DNA of 36,439 nt from an uncultured Prevotellaceae bacterium (GTDB taxonomy: Bacteria; Bacteroidota; Bacteroidia; Bacteroidales; Bacteroidaceae): the NCBI GenBank assembly GCA_900321835.1, contig ONXQ01000002.1, positions 1-36,439 of the forward strand, given 5' to 3'. Positions 24,700-31,500 of the stretch are shown here, piece after piece (position 1 is the first letter of the stretch; each line of letters starts with the position of its first letter). The notes under the pieces were generated by a model. The model did no database searches, was not told the DNA's origin, and saw nothing but the letters and a program-made list of their open reading frames with translations. The position numbers and the translations under genes were made by a program.

Positions 24700-26313
24700 A
24701 TGGCAGACAACAAAGACACCATCATCGTAGCAATCGAACTGGGGACATCGCACATCTCCGGTATTGCCGGCAAGAGAGTGAACGGCAACATGCAGATTCT
24801 CGCCTACGCCGAAGAGCCCAGCGCCGGATGCATCCGCAGGGGAAAAGTCTTCAACATAGAGAAGACCACCCAGAACATCCGCAATGTCGTCGACAAACTC
24901 CAGAGCACCCTCGGCAAAACCATTGCACAGGTCTATGTCGGCATCGGCGGACAATCCGTGCGCAGCGTACACAACCACGAAACGCGCAACATGGTCACCA
25001 AGTCCTACATCACCGCCGACCACATCGAAGCCCTCCGCAACCAAAGTTTCGAAACGCCCTACCCCAACAGCGAGCGCCTCGCAACCTTTGAGCAGGGATA
25101 CATCATCGACTCCACACCCGTCGAAGAGCCCGTCGGCGTCATGGGCACAAACATCGAAGGCGAATACCTCAACATCATCGCCAACCATCAACTCCGCGAC
25201 AACATCGAGACCTGCTTCGCCAAGACCGACGTCTGCATCGCAGGCACGAAGGTGGCAGCCTACGAACTCGCCCAGAACGTGCTCACCGACCAGGAGAAGC
25301 GCGCCGGAAGCGTGCTCGTGGACCTCGGCGCCGGCACCACCACCGTGGTTGTCTATAAGAACAACATCGTGCGCCACCTCGTCACACTCCCCATCGGATC
25401 GGCCGCCATCACACAGGACCTCACCAACCTCCAAATCGACGAGAACGAGGCAGAGCAGGTCAAAAAGCAGTACGGCAATGCCTTCATCGAAGACACCGAC
25501 GAAGACAACGAATATCTGCAGCAGACCTACACCTCCACCTACTCAACGAAAATCAAGGTGGCCGACATCCAGCACATCATTGAGGCACGCCTCACCGAAA
25601 TCATCGTCAATGTCGAGAACCAGGTCAGCATCTCCGGCTACGAAGACCAACTGCTCGGCGGCATCGTCCTCACCGGCGGCGGCTCGAACATCAAGAACAT
25701 CGAGAAGGCATTCCTCTCGCACATCAAGAACATCGACAAGATACGCACGGCGCACACCCTCAACCAGCCCGTCATCAAGAACAGCACAGTCACCAACCTC
25801 TCCATCGACAACGGAATGGGCAACAACATCATCTCCCTCCTCATGAGCGGCGAAGACAACTGTGTCGGCGACCGCTACAAAGGCAAGGACATGTTCGACG
25901 ACGCCCGTGTCGATGCTGCGAAGGACGCTGCCGAGAAGGCTGCGAAGGAAGAAGCCGAAGTGGTCAAGAAACTCGAGGAATACAAAGACGCCATCCGCAA
26001 GAAGATTGCCGAACTCGACATCGTGCTCGAGGACGTCAAGGACCGCGGCAACGAGAAGAACGCACGCCGGCGCGCCGTCGAGAAGGCCAGTTCGGCACAA
26101 TCCATCCAGGACGAAGGCTACCGACAGGCCATCATCACCCTACAGCCCAAGGAAAAGTACAAGCAGACCATCAGCGAGGCACAGGCACTCTCCACCACCC
26201 TCGCCGACAAGGTCGATGCCGTACGCGACGCCGTCCAGCAGGCCGAGAAGGAGAACAGTTTCGGCAGCAAGTTCAAGAAATGGCTCGAAGACCTCACCGA
26301 CGACAACGACTAA
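24700..26313 (+). CDS. ftsA: FtsA, actin-like membrane tether of FtsZ, with long C-terminal extension
   Basis: 537 aa from ATG 24700 (MADNKDTIIVAIELGTSHIS). The frame is open further upstream, but an earlier start would overlap ftsQ. Actin-fold motifs are clear: IVAIELGTSHISGIAG (phosphate 1), LVDLGAGTTTVVVY (phosphate 2) and GGIVLTGGGSNIKNIE (adenosine). After about residue 395 comes an extension of about 130 residues rich in Ala, Glu and Lys (AAEKAAKEEAEVVKKLEEYK), predicted to be helical or coiled coil. It ends in an amphipathic-looking FGSKFKKWLEDL, a likely membrane-targeting helix. E. coli FtsA (420 aa) lacks such an insert between the core and the helix. FtsA anchors FtsZ filaments to the membrane. 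ftsZ follows after 47 nt. Confidence 0.96.
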   Translation: MADNKDTIIVAIELGTSHISGIAGKRVNGNMQILAYAEEPSAGCIRRGKVFNIEKTTQNIRNVVDKLQSTLGKTIAQVYVGIGGQSVRSVHNHETRNMVTKSYITADHIEALRNQSFETPYPNSERLATFEQGYIIDSTPVEEPVGVMGTNIEGEYLNIIANHQLRDNIETCFAKTDVCIAGTKVAAYELAQNVLTDQEKRAGSVLVDLGAGTTTVVVYKNNIVRHLVTLPIGSAAITQDLTNLQIDENEAEQVKKQYGNAFIEDTDEDNEYLQQTYTSTYSTKIKVADIQHIIEARLTEIIVNVENQVSISGYEDQLLGGIVLTGGGSNIKNIEKAFLSHIKNIDKIRTAHTLNQPVIKNSTVTNLSIDNGMGNNIISLLMSGEDNCVGDRYKGKDMFDDARVDAAKDAAEKAAKEEAEVVKKLEEYKDAIRKKIAELDIVLEDVKDRGNEKNARRRAVEKASSAQSIQDEGYRQAIITLQPKEKYKQTISEAQALSTTLADKVDAVRDAVQQAEKENSFGSKFKKWLEDLTDDND

Positions 26314-26360
26314 TTCCCCCTCCCATCATTCTGAAAACTGAAAACTAAAATACACAAGAT

Positions 26361-27686
26361 ATGGCAGACATCAACGAAAACTATGCTCCCTTTGCATTCC
26401 CCACAGGGAAGAAGAGCATCATCAAAGTCATCGGAGTCGGCGGAGGCGGAGGCAATGCCGTCAACCACATGTACAAGGAAGGCATCCACGACGTCAGTTT
26501 CGTGGTCTGTAACACAGACAGCAAAGCCCTCAACGACTCACCCGTGCCCGTCAAACTCCAACTCGGCAAGGAAGGCCTCGGCGCCGGCAACAAGCCCGAC
26601 AAGGCACGCGAAGCCACCGAAGAGACCCTCGACGAGGTGAAGCGAATGCTCGACGACGGCACCAAGATGGTATTCATCACCGCAGGCATGGGCGGCGGCA
26701 CCGGCACCGGCGCAGCACCCATCATCGCCAAGGCCGCCAAGGAAATGGGCATCCTCACCGTCGGCATCGTCACCATCCCCTTCCTCTGGGAAGGCCCCAC
26801 CAAGATCGACCAGGCCCTCGACGGCGTTGAGCAAATCAACAAGAACGTCGATGCCCTCCTCGTCGTCAACAACGAGCGACTGCGCGCCATCTACCAGGAC
26901 AAGACCCTCAGCGAAGCCTTTGCCCGTGCCGACGACACCCTCTGCAAGGCCGCCAAGAGCATCTCCGAAATCATCACCATGCACGGCCACATCAACCTTG
27001 ACTTCCAGGACGTCAAGACCGTCCTCAAGGACGGCGGCGTAGCCATCATGAGCAACGGATTCGGACAAGGCGAAGGCCGCGTCAGCAAGGCCATCGAAGA
27101 CGCGCTCCACTCGCCCCTGCTCAACGACAACGACATCTTCAACTCCAAGAAAGTCCTCATCCACATCATTGAGCCAGGCCCCGAAGGCGGACAGCCCCTC
27201 ATGATGGAAGAGATGAACGACATCAACGAGTTCATGCAGCACATGCAGAACCGCGAAGTCGAAACCAAGTGGGGACACTCCTACGACCCCAACCTCCAGG
27301 ACAAGGTCAAGGTCACCATCCTCGCCAGCGGATTCGGCATCCAGGACATCCACTCCGAGCAGATGGACGAGCACCTGCAGAAGCGCACCGAAGAAGAACG
27401 CCGTCTCGAGGCCGAACGCCAGGAGAAGAGCGCCATCAACGAGATTCGCCGCAGCAAATACTACGTCGGCACCACCATGAGCGGCCACGTGCGCAAGCCC
27501 ATCTACAGTTACACCTTCGCCGACGACGAACTCGACAACGACGACGTCATCAGCGCCGTCGAGTCGTCGCCCACCTACAAGCGATACAAGAACACCCTCG
27601 CCTTCCTGCACACACGCCCGGCCGAAGCCAGCGAGCCCGCCGCAGGCGGTCCCGTCAAGACCATCACCTTCGGCAGTGCCACCTAA
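26361..27686 (+). CDS. ftsZ: FtsZ, tubulin-like division GTPase
   Basis: 441 aa. The GTP-binding signature G111-G-G-T-G-T-G117 is intact, preceded by KVIGVGGGGGNAVNHM. The T7 loop reads NLDFQDVKTVLKDGG, with the synergy residues for GTP hydrolysis. The C-terminal half is about 120 residues past the GTPase and activation domains. It includes a charged helical linker (QKRTEEERRLEAERQEK) and ESSPTYKRYKNTL near residue 405, which may be the partner-binding peptide. The protein ends VKTITFGSAT, without an E. coli-like DIPAFLRKQ tail. It polymerises into the Z-ring. It is the last gene of the cluster, followed by a terminator hairpin. Confidence 0.97.
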   Translation: MADINENYAPFAFPTGKKSIIKVIGVGGGGGNAVNHMYKEGIHDVSFVVCNTDSKALNDSPVPVKLQLGKEGLGAGNKPDKAREATEETLDEVKRMLDDGTKMVFITAGMGGGTGTGAAPIIAKAAKEMGILTVGIVTIPFLWEGPTKIDQALDGVEQINKNVDALLVVNNERLRAIYQDKTLSEAFARADDTLCKAAKSISEIITMHGHINLDFQDVKTVLKDGGVAIMSNGFGQGEGRVSKAIEDALHSPLLNDNDIFNSKKVLIHIIEPGPEGGQPLMMEEMNDINEFMQHMQNREVETKWGHSYDPNLQDKVKVTILASGFGIQDIHSEQMDEHLQKRTEEERRLEAERQEKSAINEIRRSKYYVGTTMSGHVRKPIYSYTFADDELDNDDVISAVESSPTYKRYKNTLAFLHTRPAEASEPAAGGPVKTITFGSAT

Positions 27687-27718
27687 CGCAGGCAGGCACA
27701 CACCGTACATCCACCCAG

Positions 27719-27762
27719 AACGCACCGCAGTCGAACAAAATTTGCACTGCGGTGCGTTTTCA
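27719..27762 (+). terminator. Terminator-like hairpin at the end of the dcw cluster
   Basis: A perfect 13-bp inverted repeat (AACGCACCGCAGT at 27719-27731 and its complement at 27746-27758) has a 14-nt loop and is followed by TTTT. It lies 32 nt after the ftsZ stop. The left arm resembles the opening of hairpin cluster 2 (GCGCACCGCAGTC), where no right arm is present. Confidence 0.75.
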
Positions 27763-27840
27763 TTTCGTCCGCAGACGAAATTTTTTTCGTCCACAGTTGA
27801 AATTTATTTCGTCCGCAGACGAAATTTATTTCAACTACGC
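27762..27840. repeat. Hairpin cluster 4 (TTTCGTCYGCRGACGAAA family), after ftsZ
   Basis: Three units in the same order as cluster 2: TTTCGTCCGCAGACGAAA followed by a T7 run, TTTCGTCCACAGTTGAAA, and TTTCGTCCGCAGACGAAA, then a half-unit TTTCAACT. The hairpin-plus-T pattern makes it a plausible backup terminator. Confidence 0.88.
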
Positions 27841-27917
27841 TCCATAAAACGCGAGTTCGGTTTAACGCTTGCAGGATGGCTTTGTCTGGTGCGGGGAAGA
27901 CCGATTCCCTAAAAATG

Positions 27918-28014
27918 ACGTGAGTTCGGCGTAAGCAAAGCCTTTTGGAGTCAATCCAGTCCCTTCGGGACTTCATGTGTACCCATCATGCCTTTGCTTA
28001 CGCCGAACTCACGT
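27918..28014. repeat. 23-bp perfect inverted repeat with a 51-nt loop
   Basis: The arms are ACGTGAGTTCGGCGTAAGCA plus AAG at 27918-27940 and the exact complement at 27992-28014. A degenerate third copy (ACGCGAGTTCGGTTTAACG) lies at about 27848-27866. The size and symmetry suggest a small mobile or extragenic palindromic element. No open frame of interest lies inside. Low coding potential is assumed for the overlapping frame at 27945-28301. Confidence 0.8.
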
Positions 28015-28051
28015 TAAAAAAAAGTCAAAACATAAAAAAAAACCAATTATT

Positions 28052-28082
28052 TTTGCCAATCAGAAAGAAATACGTAAATTTG
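28052..28082 (+). promoter_or_regulatory. Consensus promoter of the beta-helix protein gene
   Basis: TTTG (28052-28055), 19 nt, then TAAATTTG (28075-28082): a perfect match to the Bacteroidetes TTTG-N19-21-TAnnTTTG consensus. It lies about 450 nt upstream of the ATG at 28534, so the transcript would carry a long leader. A second start nearer the gene is not excluded. Confidence 0.75.
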
Positions 28083-28086
28083 CAGC

Positions 28087-28533
28087 GCTTACGGGCGGAG
28101 TACGCTCCAATCCGTAAGCCGGAAAGCGTTTTTGCTTTATCCTGTGATATCAAAATCTGGAAAATTTCGAAGAAGAGGATAGAGACAACAAAAGCGCCCG
28201 ACTGTTTGTATATACCCGTAGCCACGACTTTGTTGCCCACGCTATGGATTGTATATACTTTCAGCGTGGGTACAAAGTTGTTTTTGATTCATTCTTCTTA
28301 AGGTTTTTCCAGAGCCTGATATCCGATGAGTCAAACAAGTCTCACGCTTTTTTGTATCTGGAAACACCCCCAAAAAACAAAGACCTGTCACGTTTGGAGA
28401 CTTAGTGACGCCAAGCCGTCAGAGGACTTGCGTGCGTTTTGCGCGTGCGCGTACCTATTATATATTGGCGGCAGCGCGAACCAGAAGAAAAGCAGAAAAC
28501 ACTTCTTTTTTTATTCACAAACTAAATCCAAAC
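28087..28533 (+). promoter_or_regulatory. Long structured 5' leader of the beta-helix protein gene
   Basis: Just after the promoter, GCTTACGG (28087-28094) pairs with CCGTAAGC (28112-28119), enclosing GGAG-TACG-CTCC. A longer imperfect hairpin pairs ACTTTGTTGCCCACGCT (28227-28243) with AGCGTGGGTACAAAGT (28263-28278), and each arm is preceded by a copy of TTGTATATAC. No known riboswitch class is recognised. The last part (28441-28533) contains GCGCGTGCGCGTA and an AT-rich TATTATATATTGG stretch that could itself be a second promoter. No convincing gene is seen. Confidence 0.5.
28441..28453. promoter_or_regulatory. GCGCGTGCGCGTA motif upstream of the beta-helix protein gene
   Basis: This alternating purine-pyrimidine 13-mer is followed by CCTATTATATATTGG. 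The identical 13-mer occurs once more, at 36370-36382 upstream of gyrB, there next to TAATAAAATAAGG. Each copy is therefore followed by an AT-rich tract within about 100 nt of a start codon. Role unknown. Confidence 0.5.
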
Positions 28534-31500
28534 ATGATGAAGAATCTGTCAGAAAACAAAGCGCACAGACCCCATCGCATGAGGTATCTGTGGACGTGCC
28601 TGCTAATGCTCATTGCAGGCACTGGCGTCACCCTGGCCGGGATGCTCGACAGCAATGTCGCAAAAGTCGGTGACACCGAGTATGCAACGATCGAAGAGGC
28701 CGTGGCCGCATGGGGCCCCGGCAAGACCCTCACGCTGCTGCAAAACGTGACGACCACATCGACTGTCACCGTCGAGGTCAATGCCACGAAATCTACCCAG
28801 AACTGGACGCTGAACCTCGGCGACCACACGTGGACAGCCGACGGCTGCAACGCCTTCCAACTCTATGCCGCAGGCGGAACAGTCATGAATCAGAACTACG
28901 GCCTTAAAATCTATGCCAACCAAAACGGCGGAATCACGGCCAGCGGAAAATACTGCATCGAGTGCAAGTACGACGACAGCACAGCCGGCTATCGTCCACG
29001 ACTGGAGATTCATGGCGGAACGTACAATGGCAGTTACATTATCTACTATTATTCGTCCTCATGGAACAACAGCAACATCTCTAATGGTCCATCCACATGG
29101 TTCTACAAGAGCAATGACGGTACAGAGCCGGTCTTTAATGGCAATTTCGGCCTTTTTAAGTGTCCTATCTACTTGTATGCAGGCTATTTCAACGGGACAT
29201 CGTTCAACACCTACCCCGTAAATTCAACGGCTAACACAAATCTCTATGGCGGCCACTTCAAGACCATCAGTGCGTTTCCATCTGCCAGCAACAACAAAGG
29301 CATTGTCTATGGAAACTACAAAGTATTTGTTAATGCTGATGCGAGCATCGATGTTATCAATGGTGCTCCCGCTACGTATGAGGCAAAAGCAACGAAGACC
29401 CTGTTGCTTTCGTCAAACCAATCTGTTAATTACTCAGACTATGTCTATTATGAAAAGGCTGATGATGCCATAAAGAAATACAAATCCGGTACCATCGAAA
29501 TTATCCTTTCAGAAGGTGTAACCGCTACAGAAAGCAAGTCTTTCGGAAGCGGTACACTGACCATCGACACCTCTGCCGAAGGTTCAGACTACACGGGCAA
29601 TATAACCTTAACTGGTAATTATGCAAAATTTACTATTAAGTATCCTGAAGGTGGTGGCCACTATGGCGTAAGTGTAAGCAGTGGTCAACTACACGTTGAA
29701 GAGACTATTGCCGACGGCATCGTGACACGTACCTACTCACGTCTGGCCACCATTTCCGACCCCGAAACCAAAGTCAGCGATACGGGTTACAGCACCGTCT
29801 ATGATGCCTTCTACGCCATCGACGGCACGACCGACAACAAAACCATCGTGCTCCAGAAGGACGTAACGAATGCAGGCATCGTCACCAACGGCACAGCCGT
29901 CAATGCTGCAGGCAAGACCGTCGCCACCTTCGACCTCAACGGACACAGCATCGGCATCGGTAGCGTCGCCTGCGGTAACAACGCCGACTACACGCTGACT
30001 ATCATCGACAGCAGCGAAGGAAAGACTGGCACCGTTACCAACTCCGATGCCTCACTCCTCATCCTTGCCCTCACCGGCATCAACGACTATTCAGGCACAT
30101 ACACCCTCAAGATTCAGGCCGGCACCTGGCAATTCGACCCCTCAAACGTCATTGTCAAGGGCGAGACACACAACCTTGTCGATGAAGGCTACTATGCCCA
30201 CGACAACGAAAACGGAACATGGACCGTCGGCGAGATACCTCCCGTTGCCAAGATTGGCGATGTGAAGTACCAAACCCTCGCAGCAGCCGTAGCCGCCGCC
30301 AACGAAGGCGAAACCATCGAAGTCATCAAGGCTGGCGACTACACCCTGCCCAACCTGCCGAATAACGTAACCATCGAGGGCAAGGCCGACGGCGACGTAT
30401 CTTTCACCTATACGACAGCCAACAGCAGCATCGCCAGTGTGCCCAACGGAGCCACGTTCAAGAACGTCACCTTCAACTGGGGCAATGTCAACTACCACGG
30501 ATTCCAGCACGCAGGCACCATCAACATGGAAGGCTGCACGCTCAACGGCAAGTTCTTCTCGTATGGCAACATGAACTTCACGAACTGTGAATTCAAGAAC
30601 GACGGCGACTATAATATGTGGGTCTATAGCGCAGGCAATGTCGTGTACGACCAGTGTACCTTCACCAACACCACGACCGGCAAATTGCTGCACCTGTACT
30701 GCGAAGGCGCAAACCTGCAGCACACCGTCACTGTGAAGGACTGCAAGTTCGTCAACGGCGGCACGCTGAGCAAGGCTGCCATCAACGTGAAGGCTACCAG
30801 CGGAAGCAACCTCCTGCAGTACGAACTCCATCTCGAAGGCGAGAATACCCTCGAAGGCAACTTCCCAACAGCCCTCGGCGAACAGGACAATGCCGACAAG
30901 ACCTTCATTCTCAGCCCGCTGGCACAGGTGGACGACCGCAAGGCCAGCACCGACAACATCACTGTCTTTGAAGGCGTAAAGCAGATTTATCCCATCATCT
31001 ACGTTGCACAGATTGGCAGCGTGAAATACGAAACGCTGGAGGAGGCTTTTGCCGCCGCTCAAGACGGAGAGACCATCACACTGCTGAAGGACTGCACCGG
31101 CAATGGCATCAAGGTTCCACAGGGCAAGTTCACGACAGGTCTGACGGTTGACTTCGCTGGATTCACCTACACAATGGACGGCGAGATGGTCGGCTCTACT
31201 GGCACACAGACACTGGCCTTCCAACTCTTGAAAGACAACACCATCACCTTCAAGAACGGTACGCTGACAACGGAGAATGCCTACATGCTCATCCAAAACT
31301 ACTGCAACCTCACGCTTGAAGGCATGACACTCACGATGAACAATGCCGGGTACAGTTCGGCCTACACACTGTCGAACAACAACGGTAACATCGTCATCGA
31401 CGGTTCGACCATCAGTGCCAATACAGGCGGCGGCTTTGCCTTCGACGTTTGCCGCTACTCAAGTTATCCTTCTGTCAGCGTAACCGTCAAGGGCGAGAGC

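Noticed and set aside
27945-28301. 118-codon open frame crossing the inverted repeat and leader
   Set aside because: It spans the right arm of the inverted repeat, a consensus promoter and leader hairpins. No domain or family resemblance is visible.
28381-28430. Riboswitch-like GTCACG...GTGACGCCAAGCC segment in the leader
   Set aside because: Only a 5-bp stem is visible and no conserved core of a known riboswitch class could be matched.
28405-28533. Upstream extension of the giant beta-helix protein by 43 residues
   Set aside because: The extension is Arg-rich, overlaps the GCGCGTGCGCGTA motif and would hide the signal peptide. ATG 28534 gives a normal exported N-terminus.
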